Source: Congregibacter brevis
Lineage (GTDB): Bacteria; Pseudomonadota; Gammaproteobacteria; Pseudomonadales; Halieaceae
Direction: 5' to 3'
Assembly: GCF_045689245.1 (NCBI RefSeq)
Contig: NZ_CP136865.1
Coordinates: forward strand, 3,162,001 to 3,226,000
Length of the DNA stretch: 64,000 nt
Position numbers and translations under genes: made by a program. Shown piece by piece: positions 42,776 to 51,389 of the stretch. Each line of letters begins with the position of its first letter. Positions within the stretch are counted from its first letter, which is position 1. The notes under the pieces were generated by a model. It saw only the letters and a list, made by a program, of their open reading frames with translations. It had not been told where the DNA came from and made no database searches.

Positions 42776-43611
42776 CAAAAGCCAACCATCACAAGACCCA
42801 GGGCGAAAGTCGGCGTCGCAGCACAAAGGCTATCCAGTCGATCCAGCAACCCACCATGACCGGGGAGCATACTGCTGGAGTCTTTTACACCTCCAACACG
42901 CTTGACCATACTCACGGTCAAGTCCCCCAACACCGAGGAAAAGGCAGTCGACAGAACGACGACCACGGTCGCGACCAAACTCAGATGATCCAAACGCTCG
43001 GGCAGCAAGCTCCAGATAACCACCGCCAAAACAGCAACAGCGAGAACCCCACCCCAAAAACCTTCCCAGGTTTTGCCTGGGCTGACTTGAGGCGACAGTG
43101 CGTGGCGACCAAAAGCTTTACCCGTAAAGTACGCGCCGATATCTGCGGTAGCCACTACCAGCACCAGGGCGACCATGACCGCGCTGCGCGGCTCAAGCTT
43201 GAGTAGATAGACTGCCGCGAACCATGCAGGAACCAGAATCAAAACCCCCATAAATGAGCGTCCGAGACGGCTATCCCAGAGCCCGGAGCTGGCAGGGAAA
43301 GACTTAACCCACAGTAGTGCAAAGCACCACCACAAACAGGTTAACCCCAGAATCGGCTGAACGAGCTCGCGGCTAAAGTTCTGCCCGTCACCCGCATAGC
43401 GATAAAGCGCACCCGCGCAGGCAACAACGAGGGTCACATAAAGGATTTTCGATCGGAGCTTTGTTAAACCCGCCATGGGCGCCCACTCCCAGGCACCCAA
43501 GGCTATGATGACCAAAAAAATTGCTGCCAATGCAGCTACGGGCAACCAATAAGCTCCGGCCAAAAACAGACCCGCCATTGGTATTGCAGTCAGAACCCGC
43601 TGCTTAAGCAT
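42775..43611 (-). CDS. cdsA: phosphatidate cytidylyltransferase
   Basis: Forms CDP-diacylglycerol from phosphatidate and CTP at the inner membrane. The 278-residue product has about eight hydrophobic helices. The family signature appears near the C-terminus as SVLGDLTVSMVKRVGGVKDS then LPGHGGLLDRLDSL, with the metal-binding aspartates. It overlaps uppS by 8 bp and dxr by 1 bp. Confidence 0.95.
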   Translation of the reverse strand: MLKQRVLTAIPMAGLFLAGAYWLPVAALAAIFLVIIALGAWEWAPMAGLTKLRSKILYVTLVVACAGALYRYAGDGQNFSRELVQPILGLTCLWWCFALLWVKSFPASSGLWDSRLGRSFMGVLILVPAWFAAVYLLKLEPRSAVMVALVLVVATADIGAYFTGKAFGRHALSPQVSPGKTWEGFWGGVLAVAVLAVVIWSLLPERLDHLSLVATVVVVLSTAFSSVLGDLTVSMVKRVGGVKDSSSMLPGHGGLLDRLDSLCAATPTFALGLVMVGF

Positions 43612-44353
43612 CTAGCGACCCGCCAGAAACAATGCCATCGGGCTCGCCGCGGCCGCCAAAGCGACGTTCGCGTTTACCGTAGTCTGCCAGAGCCCGCGCA
43701 AATTCGAACTCCCCAAAATCCGGCCACAGCACCGGCGTAAAGTAAAACTCGCTGTAGGCGAAATCCCAGAGAAGGAAATTGCTGATTCGCGCATCACCAC
43801 CGGTACGAATACACAAGTCCGGGCTGGGAAATTCACTAAGAGACAAGGTGCTTTGCATTAACTCTGTAGTGATGTCGCTGGGCTGAATCTCTCCACGCTG
43901 GCAGCGCTCGGCCAGGGTTTGGGCTGCCTGGGCTATATCCCATTGACCGCCATAGTCCACGGCAATGACCACCGTCGCCGCCGTATTGTTCGCAGTCACG
44001 GTTTCCGCGTGACCGATCAGGCGCTGTAAGCCGGCACTAAAGCGGCTGCGCTGACCAATAAAGCACAGGCGAACATTATCCTCGTGTAGTTGCTTCACCT
44101 CGGTACGCAGGTACCGGGAGAACAGCGCCAGGAGGGACCTTACTTCAGGGAGGGGCCTGGACCAATTCTCTGAGCTAAAAGCAAAGAGGGTAAGCACTTC
44201 GATACTGTGCTCACGACAGGCACGCATAACTCCGCGCACAGCCTCTACACCAGCGCGGTGTCCCGCCACTCCCGGAAGGGAGCGCTTTCGAGCCCAGCGA
44301 TTGTTGCCGTCCATTATAATGGCAACGTGCCGAGGGGTCTGGACATCAGACAT
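43604..44353 (-). CDS. uppS: undecaprenyl diphosphate synthase
   Basis: Cis-prenyltransferase that builds the C55 carrier for peptidoglycan and O-antigen. Signature RHVAIIMDGNNRWARKRSLP carries the catalytic Asp; later blocks are LTLFAFSSENWSRP and the C-terminal PDLCIRTGGDARISNFLLWD. The start at 44353 gives 249 residues and matches family length; an in-frame ATG at 44392 would add 13 residues and starts 7 bp after frr. Neither has a well-spaced ribosome-binding site, so the choice is open. Confidence 0.94.
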   Translation of the reverse strand: MSDVQTPRHVAIIMDGNNRWARKRSLPGVAGHRAGVEAVRGVMRACREHSIEVLTLFAFSSENWSRPLPEVRSLLALFSRYLRTEVKQLHEDNVRLCFIGQRSRFSAGLQRLIGHAETVTANNTAATVVIAVDYGGQWDIAQAAQTLAERCQRGEIQPSDITTELMQSTLSLSEFPSPDLCIRTGGDARISNFLLWDFAYSEFYFTPVLWPDFGEFEFARALADYGKRERRFGGRGEPDGIVSGGSLDA

Positions 44354-44398
44354 CCTCGACCCAGGCTCACTTGTTCCGCTCTTTGATCCCATGGAATA

Positions 44399-44956
44399 TC
44401 AGATTTCGAGAAGATCCGCTTCTTTTGCTGTCAGCATTTCATCAACGCGGGCAACAAAGCTATCGGTGAGTTTTTGCACCTGATCCTGACCGCGACGCTC
44501 ATCGTCTTCGCCGATCTCTTTGTCTTTAACCAGCTCTTTGAGCATACCCATAGCGTCTCTACGCGCATTTCGAATAGATACTCTTGCAGCCTCAGCCTCG
44601 CTTCTCGCCTGCTTAATGTAGCCCTTGCGAGTCTCTTCGGTGAGGGCTGGCATTGGGATGCGAATCACTTCGCCTGCCGTCGCCGGATTCAGACCGAGAT
44701 CTGATTTCATGATCGCCCGCTCAATGTCCGGAATCATCGATCGATCCCAGGCAGTCAAAGACAATGTTCGCGCGTCTTCAACGTTGACATTGGCAACCTG
44801 ACTAAGCGGCGTATCCGCGCCGTAGTAAGAGACTTTGATGCCATCGAGCAGGCTCGGGTGAGCCCGACCCGTTCGAATCTTGTTAAAGTTTGTGCCAAGC
44901 GCCTCCAGGCTGTTTTTCATCCGGGCATCGGCATCTTTACTAATATCTTCGAGCAC
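44399..44956 (-). CDS. frr: ribosome recycling factor
   Basis: Splits post-termination ribosomes together with EF-G. The 185-residue product has the family-standard length and begins at a GTG (44956): VLEDISKDADARMKNSLEAL. The region FNKIRTGRAHPSLLDGIKVS (about 25-44) and the C-terminal helices are characteristic. It lies 26 bp downstream of pyrH in the canonical order. Confidence 0.96.
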   Translation of the reverse strand: MLEDISKDADARMKNSLEALGTNFNKIRTGRAHPSLLDGIKVSYYGADTPLSQVANVNVEDARTLSLTAWDRSMIPDIERAIMKSDLGLNPATAGEVIRIPMPALTEETRKGYIKQARSEAEAARVSIRNARRDAMGMLKELVKDKEIGEDDERRGQDQVQKLTDSFVARVDEMLTAKEADLLEI

Positions 44957-44982
44957 TGTTGCTTCTCCAAAAAACCAACGGT

Positions 44983-45708
44983 CTATTCTATCAGCGTTCC
45001 GTCATCGCCTCCCCGGACGATATTGAGCAACGCTCCCGCTTTTTCCATTTCAAACACGCGCAGAGGAATACGGTGGTCACGGCAGAGACAGATAGCCGTT
45101 AAATCCATGACTTCCAGCTTGCGATCAAGCACCTCGTCGTAGCTCAAGCGATCGTAGCGAACCGCATCTGGGTCCTTCATGGGGTCGGCTGAATAAACCC
45201 CGTCTACCTTTGTCGCCTTAAGCACGACATCTGCCTCTACCTCTATTCCGCGAAGACAGGCGGCCGAATCCGTGGTGAACATCGGATTACCGGTGCCCGC
45301 ACAGAAAATCACCACATCGCCGTTGGATAAAGCACGGATCGCCTTGCGACGGTCGTAGTGATCCACAACGCCACTCATGGGAATCGAGGACATCACCTGC
45401 GTAGCAATGTTTGATCGCTCCAGCGCGTCCCGAAGAGCCAGGGCATTCATTACCGTGGCCAACATACCCATGTGGTCACCGGTTACACGGTCAAGTCCTG
45501 CCGCCTGTAACGCGGCGCCCCGGAACAGATTGCCGCCTCCGACAACGAGGCCAACCTGTACGCCAATACCGACCAACTGACCGATCTCCAGCGCCATCTG
45601 ATCCAGTATTTTGGGATCTATTCCAAAGCGTTCAGCGCCGGTTAAAGCTTCACCGCTGAGCTTTAGTAAAATCCGTTTGTACTTCTTCTCAACACTAGCT
45701 TTGTTCAT
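44983..45708 (-). CDS. pyrH: UMP kinase
   Basis: Phosphorylates UMP to UDP; hexameric, in the amino acid kinase fold. The 241-residue product has YKRILLKLSGEALTGAERFG (about 10-29), VGLVVGGGNLFRGAALQAAG (about 57-76) and VIFCAGTGNPMFTTDSAACL (about 133-152). GGGAGGA lies 6-7 bases before the ATG. A terminator after tsf separates it from the ribosomal genes, so it probably starts its own transcript. Confidence 0.97.
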   Translation of the reverse strand: MNKASVEKKYKRILLKLSGEALTGAERFGIDPKILDQMALEIGQLVGIGVQVGLVVGGGNLFRGAALQAAGLDRVTGDHMGMLATVMNALALRDALERSNIATQVMSSIPMSGVVDHYDRRKAIRALSNGDVVIFCAGTGNPMFTTDSAACLRGIEVEADVVLKATKVDGVYSADPMKDPDAVRYDRLSYDEVLDRKLEVMDLTAICLCRDHRIPLRVFEMEKAGALLNIVRGGDDGTLIE

Positions 45709-45794
45709 GGACGTTCCTCCCAGCGCGCAAGTCTACTAAAAATACCGACCCGCGCGGTGCCGAATCCCTGTTACTGATGGAAAAAACTATAGAT

Positions 45795-45821
45795 ACAAAA
45801 AACGGGGCCTGAGCCCCGTTT
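45795..45821 (-). terminator. intrinsic terminator after tsf
   Basis: Read on the minus strand, AAACGGGGC and GCCCCGTTT (45813-45821 and 45800-45808) pair across a 4-nt loop and run into a U6 tract (45797-45802 region). It lies about 20 bp after the tsf stop and ends the rpsB-tsf transcript. Confidence 0.85.
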
Positions 45822-45839
45822 CAATGTGTTGAATTTCAA

Positions 45840-46697
45840 TCAGCTCTTCAGCTGAGCTGCGACTTCCGCTGCAAAATCCACAGTCTCAACCTCAATACCC
45901 TCACCCACCTCAAAGCGCGAGAAGGACACAACGCTTGCGCCGGCACTGCTTACCAGTTTTCCAACGGTCGTATCAGGGTCTTTTACAAAGGCCTGGTCAA
46001 CCAGACTATTCTCTGCCAGGTACTTCTTGATTCGACCGCCAATCATCTTCTCGACAATCTCCGCAGGCTTACCAGAATCAAGCGCCTGAGCGGTGTAGAT
46101 TTCTTTTTCTTTCTCCACCAGTTCAGCGGGCATATCTGAAGGCTGCACCACTTGGGGATTTACCGCAGCGACGTGCATCGCAACATCACGAGCCAAATCC
46201 TGGTCACCAGACTGCAGCTCTACCAAAACGGCGATGCGGTTGTTTCCGTGTACGTAGGCGCCCACGACACCGTTTTCGGCGTTAGTCAGAGCAATGCGGC
46301 GTACACCGATATTTTCACCGATCTTCTGAACCAGCGCTTCACGCGTTTGCTCAAGACCATCGGCCATCAGCGTTGCGACATCCGTCTCGCGGGTCTCGAA
46401 AGCGCGATCTACGACCTGCTCTACAAAGCCGAGAAAACTCTCATCGCGAGCAACAAAATCAGTCTCGCTATTAACTTCTACCAGAACGCCGTAGCTACCA
46501 TCGTCGGCGACACGTGCCGATACGATGCCATCTGCTGCGGTACGGCCTGCTTTTTTAGCCGCCTTCATTCCGCTGGACTTGCGAAGCTCTTCAATAGCCG
46601 CGTCAATGTCTCCATTCGCTGCAGAAAGCGCTTTTTTACACTCCAACAAACCGAGACCTGTGCGCTCCCGGAGCTCCTTAACCTGTGAGGCTGACAT
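45840..46697 (-). CDS. tsf: translation elongation factor Ts
   Basis: Nucleotide exchange factor for EF-Tu. The 285-residue protein starts MSASQVKELRERTGLGLLEC, with the UBA-like N-terminal domain and the core GVLVEVNSETDFVARDESF containing the TDFV motif that contacts EF-Tu (about residue 80). GGGAGA lies 9 bases before the ATG. It lies 101 bp downstream of rpsB and ends in its own terminator. Confidence 0.97.
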   Translation of the reverse strand: MSASQVKELRERTGLGLLECKKALSAANGDIDAAIEELRKSSGMKAAKKAGRTAADGIVSARVADDGSYGVLVEVNSETDFVARDESFLGFVEQVVDRAFETRETDVATLMADGLEQTREALVQKIGENIGVRRIALTNAENGVVGAYVHGNNRIAVLVELQSGDQDLARDVAMHVAAVNPQVVQPSDMPAELVEKEKEIYTAQALDSGKPAEIVEKMIGGRIKKYLAENSLVDQAFVKDPDTTVGKLVSSAGASVVSFSRFEVGEGIEVETVDFAAEVAAQLKS

Positions 46698-46798
46698 GCA
46701 ATATTCTCCCGTAGGGGCGCCGGTACACGGCGCCCAATTGGATTTTTAATAAATCGTGGAACTTCAAATTACGATGAACGATATGACCAGGTGAGTGA

Positions 46799-47611
46799 TC
46801 AGGCGTCAGTAGCAGTAGCTGCTTCCTCTACTGCCGCTGCAGGCTCAGCTGGCGCTTCCTCAGCAGCAGGCTCAGCTGCAGCCGCAGCTTCTTCGACGAA
46901 CTCATCCTTCGCAGGTAAAGCGCCACCAGCCTCTACCTTGCCCGCGATACACGCGTCAGCCACAGCAGTGACGTAAAGCTTGATAGCGCGAATAGCGTCG
47001 TCGTTACCAGGAATAACGTAGTCAACACCATCGGGATCACTATTCGTATCGACAACGCCGATAACGGGAATACCCAGCTTGTTTGCTTCAGTGATCGCAA
47101 TGCGCTCGTGGTCGACATCGACAACAAACAGTGCGTCGGGTAAGCCACCCATATCCTTGATACCACCGATGCTGCGCTCGAGCTTTTCCATCTGGCGTGC
47201 ACGCATGAGGGCTTCTTTCTTTGTCAGCGCCGCAAAAGTTCCATCCGACTGCTGCGCTTCAAGCTCCCGTAGGCGCTTAATAGAAGCTCGGATCGTCTTG
47301 TAATTGGTGAGCATTCCGCCCAGCCAGCGATGGCTGACGTAAGGCATTCCGGCGCGTTCCGCCTGCTCTTTCATGATCTTGCCCGCTGCACGCTTGGTGC
47401 CGACGAACATGATTTTGTTCTTGGAAGATGCCAATCTCTTGACCATGTCCAGCGCTTCGTTGAACGCAGGAACGGTGTACTCAAGATTGATAATGTGGAT
47501 CTTGTTGCGGTCGCCGAAGATGTACTGATCCATCTTAGGATTCCAGTACCGTGTTTGGTGACCAAAGTGTGCTCCAGCCTGGAGCAGGTCTCGCATGCTT
47601 ACCTGTGACAT
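46799..47611 (-). CDS. rpsB: 30S ribosomal protein S2, with Ala/Glu-rich tail
   Basis: The first about 235 residues are standard S2: MSQVSMRDLLQAGAHFGHQT, RYWNPKMDQYIFGDRN, LFVVDVDHERIAITEANKLG and GIPVIGVVDTNSDPDGVDYV. The 270-residue length exceeds E. coli S2 (241) because of a low-complexity acidic tail of Ala, Glu and Pro (about residues 238-270). The start ATG is the family start. An extended -10 promoter about 160 bp upstream leaves a long leader, where S2 autoregulation is known in gammaproteobacteria. Confidence 0.97.
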   Translation of the reverse strand: MSQVSMRDLLQAGAHFGHQTRYWNPKMDQYIFGDRNKIHIINLEYTVPAFNEALDMVKRLASSKNKIMFVGTKRAAGKIMKEQAERAGMPYVSHRWLGGMLTNYKTIRASIKRLRELEAQQSDGTFAALTKKEALMRARQMEKLERSIGGIKDMGGLPDALFVVDVDHERIAITEANKLGIPVIGVVDTNSDPDGVDYVIPGNDDAIRAIKLYVTAVADACIAGKVEAGGALPAKDEFVEEAAAAAEPAAEEAPAEPAAAVEEAATATDA

Positions 47612-47938
47612 AAAATTACCTGATTTTTTAACGGGTTAGTCTTCCACACACCCCAGCTGCAAACCCTCGAAAGCGAGACTCTAAGCCTGCTTTGAGAGCA
47701 CCCTGCAGAAGGTTTTGGCATGCGGGCGTCGTTGGCCGCTTTAGGACTCCCAAAATGCGGCGGCGCGCTTTATAGCACAAGACACTCCCCAACTCCAGAA
47801 AAACCACCAACCAGATGCCCGAAGGCCCTTCTTAGGCTACAATGCTGCCGCTATTAAGGGCGGCTCATGGTTTCGTGAGCTCCCTACACCAAGAATCATC
47901 AGTGAAACACCCGCTAGGGTTGTCCGAAAGAGTCGAAA
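47612..47938. other. divergent leader region between rpsB and map (327 bp)
   Basis: The rpsB side holds a probable promoter and about 150 nt of transcribed leader, in the place where S2 represses its own mRNA in E. coli. The map side holds TACAAT (47838-47843) as a possible -10. In the map leader, a hairpin forms from AGGG..GCTCA and TGAGC..CCCT (47857-47885) around an 8-nt loop. It lacks a U-run. No gene or tRNA is seen here. Confidence 0.6.
47769..47774 (-). promoter_or_regulatory. extended -10 box of probable rpsB promoter
   Basis: The minus strand reads TGCTATAAA, an extended -10 (TGN-TATAAA), with a poor -35 (TGGAGT) 17 bp further upstream. Transcription would start near 47762, giving a leader of about 150 nt before rpsB. 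Confidence 0.45.
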
Positions 47939-48712
47939 ATGTCTGTATCAATCAAAAGCGAAGAAGAACTCGCGCGGATGCGTGTCGCCGGTGCAATGGC
48001 CGCTGAAGTACTGGAGATGATTCGGCCCCTTGCCGTGCCCGGGGTTACCACTGGTGAGCTGGATAAAATCTGCCACGAGTACATCACAGACCATTTGGAC
48101 GCGATCCCGGCCCCGCTGAATTACAACGGTTTTCCAAAATCTATCTGCACCTCCGTCAACGAAGTGGTGTGCCATGGCATTCCTTCGGACAGCAAGAAAC
48201 TGCGTAGCGGCGACATCATCAACATTGATGTCACAGTCATCAAGGATGGCTATCACGGTGACACCAGCATCATGGTTGGTGTAGGCGATGTACCTCCCCA
48301 CGCGGAACGCCTCATGCAAATCACCCAAGAATGCCTTTACAAAGCAATTGCACTGGTCAAGCCCGGCGCGCGACTCGGCGACATAGGAAGCGTCATCCAG
48401 CAATACGCTGAAAGTAACTATTACTCCGTCGTTCGGGAGTATTGCGGACACGGCATTGGCAAAGTGTTTCACGAGGATCCTCAGGTCTTGCATTACGGCA
48501 GGCCAAATACTGGACTCGTGCTGCAACCTGGCATGACGTTCACCATTGAACCCATGATCAACGCGGGCAAACGTCACACCAAGCTCAACGCACGAGACGG
48601 CTGGACCGTGACCACTCGGGACGGGCGACTCTCTGCTCAGTGGGAGCACACGCTAGGCGTGACGGAAGATGGCTGCGAGGTATTCACTCGCCGCGGCGAA
48701 GAGACGTTTTGA
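47939..48712 (+). CDS. map: methionine aminopeptidase, type I
   Basis: Removes the initiator Met from nascent proteins. The 257-residue product has the five metal ligands of the pita-bread fold: Asp in INIDVTVIKDGYHGDTSIM (two), His in VREYCGHGIGKVFHEDP, Glu in FTIEPMINAG and Glu in SAQWEHTLGVTEDG. It is divergent from rpsB, the usual neighbour, and ends 6 bp before glnD, so the two are likely co-transcribed. Confidence 0.97.
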   Translation: MSVSIKSEEELARMRVAGAMAAEVLEMIRPLAVPGVTTGELDKICHEYITDHLDAIPAPLNYNGFPKSICTSVNEVVCHGIPSDSKKLRSGDIINIDVTVIKDGYHGDTSIMVGVGDVPPHAERLMQITQECLYKAIALVKPGARLGDIGSVIQQYAESNYYSVVREYCGHGIGKVFHEDPQVLHYGRPNTGLVLQPGMTFTIEPMINAGKRHTKLNARDGWTVTTRDGRLSAQWEHTLGVTEDGCEVFTRRGEETF

Positions 48713-48718
48713 TCAATC

Positions 48719-51388
48719 ATGGACACCGCTGTCGCCGAAACCATCGCCCCCTTTGACCTGCATGCCATTCTAAAAGAAGGCTCGCAATCCGGCCTCATAC
48801 CCGAACTGCGCGAGGCCCTCCAACGGGTCTCCGAGCAGCTAGATAATGATTTTCGCGACGGACGCAGCGCAGGCGAGCTACTTCGCGCTCGAGCCGCATT
48901 AATAGACGATGTATTGCGCCACGCCTGGGAAACTCTCGAACTCCCTGAAAAGCGCATTGCACTCGTTGCAGTGGGCGGGTATGGCCGCGGGGAGCTACAT
49001 CCGCACTCTGACATCGACCTACTCGTACTCCGCGATGGGGAAAACGAAGAAGACAGCAGGAGCCTTGAGAGCTTCTTAACCCTGCTCTGGGACCTCGGAC
49101 TGCAGATTGGCCATAGCGTTCGCAGCGTTGAAGAGTGCATTTCCCAGGCACTCAATGATGTCACTGTCCTCACTAACCTTATCGAAGCCAGATTACTCCT
49201 GGGCGAGCAGGGATTGTTAGATGCTGTCGCTGAAGGAACTCAAGACACAGAAATGTGGGCTCCAGACGCATTTTTTAAGGCCAAGCTCACTGAACAGGAG
49301 GCTCGCCACGCTAAATTTGGGGATACGGAGTACAGCCTAGAACCCAATGTAAAAGGCTCTCCCGGCGGCCTTCGGGATTTACAGCTTATTGGCTGGCTGG
49401 CTCAGCGGCACTTCGGCTGGAGCTCCGTTGCAGAACTTACCGCGAACGATTTTCTGACCGACGCTGAAGCCACCACTGTCATTCATGGTCAGGAGTTTAT
49501 GTGGCGCGTGCGGTACGCACTCCACATGATCACCGGCCGAGAAGAAGATCGCTTGCTTTTCGACCACCAAAGAGAGCTTGCGCGCCTATGGGGCTTTGTG
49601 GATGGCGACAAACTCGCGGTAGAGCAGTTTATGCAGCTCTATTATCGCTGGGCACTGGCACTATCCCAATTGAACGAAGTGTTAATGCTGAGTTTCGACC
49701 AAGCGGTTTTGCAAGCAGGTACGGCGGATATCGTGCTTGATATCAACGAATGGTTCGAACTCCGTAACGGCTATATTTGCGCAAAGCGGGACTCGGTGTT
49801 TGAAGAGTATCCGGGGGCGCTTCTTGAAGTATTCCTCCACGCAGGAAACAACCCCCAAGCATCAGGGATTGCGGCGGAAACGATCAGACTCATCCGTGAA
49901 AACCGTCATCTCATTGATGATGATTTTCGACGCAACGATCAAAACAAACAGTTGTTTCTTGAGGTTTTAAGGTCGAACAATCGCCTGACACGGCAGCTGC
50001 GACGAATGTCACGCTACGGAATACTGGGGCGCTACCTGCCCGCCTACGGCCAAATTGTTGGTCAAATGCAACACGACCTGTTCCATAGCTATACCGTCGA
50101 CGCCCACACCCTGCAAGTCATCGAAAACATCAGGCGCTTCCTCAAACCCGAAAACGACGAACGCTTCCCCGTAACCAGTCGGGTCGCCCGCCGCCTGCCA
50201 AAAATTGAGCTTTTGTACATTACGGGGCTTTTCCATGACATTGGCAAAGGCCGCGGTGGGGATCACTCAGAACTCGGCGCTGTTGATGCTAGAACCTTTT
50301 GTGAAGATCACGGTCTCAGCCGCCGGGACACCAATCTCGTGGAATGGTTGGTACGCAATCACCTTTTCATGTCCGCTGTTTCTCAGCGCAAAGATATCTC
50401 AGACCCGGACGTGGTTCAGGAGTTCGCTGAACACGTAGGTGATCAGAATCGCCTCGACTACTTATTCGCCCTTACCGTTGCAGATATCAATGGCACAAAC
50501 CCCAAACTCTGGAACGCCTGGCGCGGCAGCCTGCTGAGACAGCTGTATACCGAAAGCAAACGGGCACTGAGACGTGGACTCGAAAACCCGGTCGACAAAC
50601 AGGATTGGATCGCTGAGACCCGAGAGGCCGCAGCCAAAATCCTCGAGTATCGAGGTTTTACGGAAAGTGAGCTTGCGTCGCTCTGGCAGGAACGCGGCGA
50701 GGACTATTTTTTGCGCGAGAAAGCAGAAGATATCGCCTGGCATACAGAGGCCATCGCTGATCATCAGGACCAAAGCCAACCTTTAATTCTGGTACGTAAC
50801 GGCGTGGAATCCAGCGTTGCTAACACCACTCAGATATTCATTTACGCACGCTTCGACATAGGAACCTTCTCTCGCACCTGCTCCAGAATCGAACAGCTGG
50901 ATCTGAGTGTTCATGACGCAAGGATTTACCACGGCAGAGATGGAATGAGTCTGGACACTTATTTTGTCCTGGATTCGAGCGGTAAGGCTGTGGAAGACGC
51001 CGATAGGCTCCGCCACATCACGACCTACCTGAATGACAAGCTATCACCCGAGACCGACAGCAACGCCATACCAACGAGACTCACTCCCCGGCGGGTGAGA
51101 TCCTTCCGTTTGGACACCGAAACGAGTATGCGGGTAGATCCGGTGCGGGAAGTGTCAGTATTGGAAGTAATCTCTCTCGATCGCCCCGGACTGCTGGCAC
51201 GCATCGGCGAGGTGTTTGTGGAATTTGGTGTCATCTGCGAGGCAGCAAAGATTCAAACGCTGGGAGAGCGCGTCGAGGACGTATTTTGTGTCACAGATAC
51301 AGAGCGACAGCCCATTGCGGACGAGCAGCTAGCAGAACAGATTCAGTCCGCTATTCGAGATACGCTCGACTCCCAAGAGTCGCAATGA
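48719..51388 (+). CDS. glnD: bifunctional uridylyltransferase/uridylyl-removing enzyme
   Basis: GlnD senses glutamine and (de)uridylylates PII proteins, setting glutamine synthetase activity and NtrC signalling. The 889-residue protein has a nucleotidyltransferase domain (GGYGRGELHPHSDIDLLVLR, about 83-102), the central GlnD domain, an HD domain (LLYITGLFHDIGKGRGGDHS, about 500-519) and two C-terminal ACT domains (about 700-780 and 810-885, the latter with VLEVISLDRPGLLARIGEVF). All catalytic motifs are intact. It sits between map and dapC, as in Pseudomonas. Confidence 0.97.
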   Translation: MDTAVAETIAPFDLHAILKEGSQSGLIPELREALQRVSEQLDNDFRDGRSAGELLRARAALIDDVLRHAWETLELPEKRIALVAVGGYGRGELHPHSDIDLLVLRDGENEEDSRSLESFLTLLWDLGLQIGHSVRSVEECISQALNDVTVLTNLIEARLLLGEQGLLDAVAEGTQDTEMWAPDAFFKAKLTEQEARHAKFGDTEYSLEPNVKGSPGGLRDLQLIGWLAQRHFGWSSVAELTANDFLTDAEATTVIHGQEFMWRVRYALHMITGREEDRLLFDHQRELARLWGFVDGDKLAVEQFMQLYYRWALALSQLNEVLMLSFDQAVLQAGTADIVLDINEWFELRNGYICAKRDSVFEEYPGALLEVFLHAGNNPQASGIAAETIRLIRENRHLIDDDFRRNDQNKQLFLEVLRSNNRLTRQLRRMSRYGILGRYLPAYGQIVGQMQHDLFHSYTVDAHTLQVIENIRRFLKPENDERFPVTSRVARRLPKIELLYITGLFHDIGKGRGGDHSELGAVDARTFCEDHGLSRRDTNLVEWLVRNHLFMSAVSQRKDISDPDVVQEFAEHVGDQNRLDYLFALTVADINGTNPKLWNAWRGSLLRQLYTESKRALRRGLENPVDKQDWIAETREAAAKILEYRGFTESELASLWQERGEDYFLREKAEDIAWHTEAIADHQDQSQPLILVRNGVESSVANTTQIFIYARFDIGTFSRTCSRIEQLDLSVHDARIYHGRDGMSLDTYFVLDSSGKAVEDADRLRHITTYLNDKLSPETDSNAIPTRLTPRRVRSFRLDTETSMRVDPVREVSVLEVISLDRPGLLARIGEVFVEFGVICEAAKIQTLGERVEDVFCVTDTERQPIADEQLAEQIQSAIRDTLDSQESQ

Positions 51389-51389
51389 C

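Noticed and set aside
46791..46976. Ala/Ser-rich plus-strand frame
   Set aside because: Antisense of the low-complexity tail of ribosomal protein S2; composition explains it.
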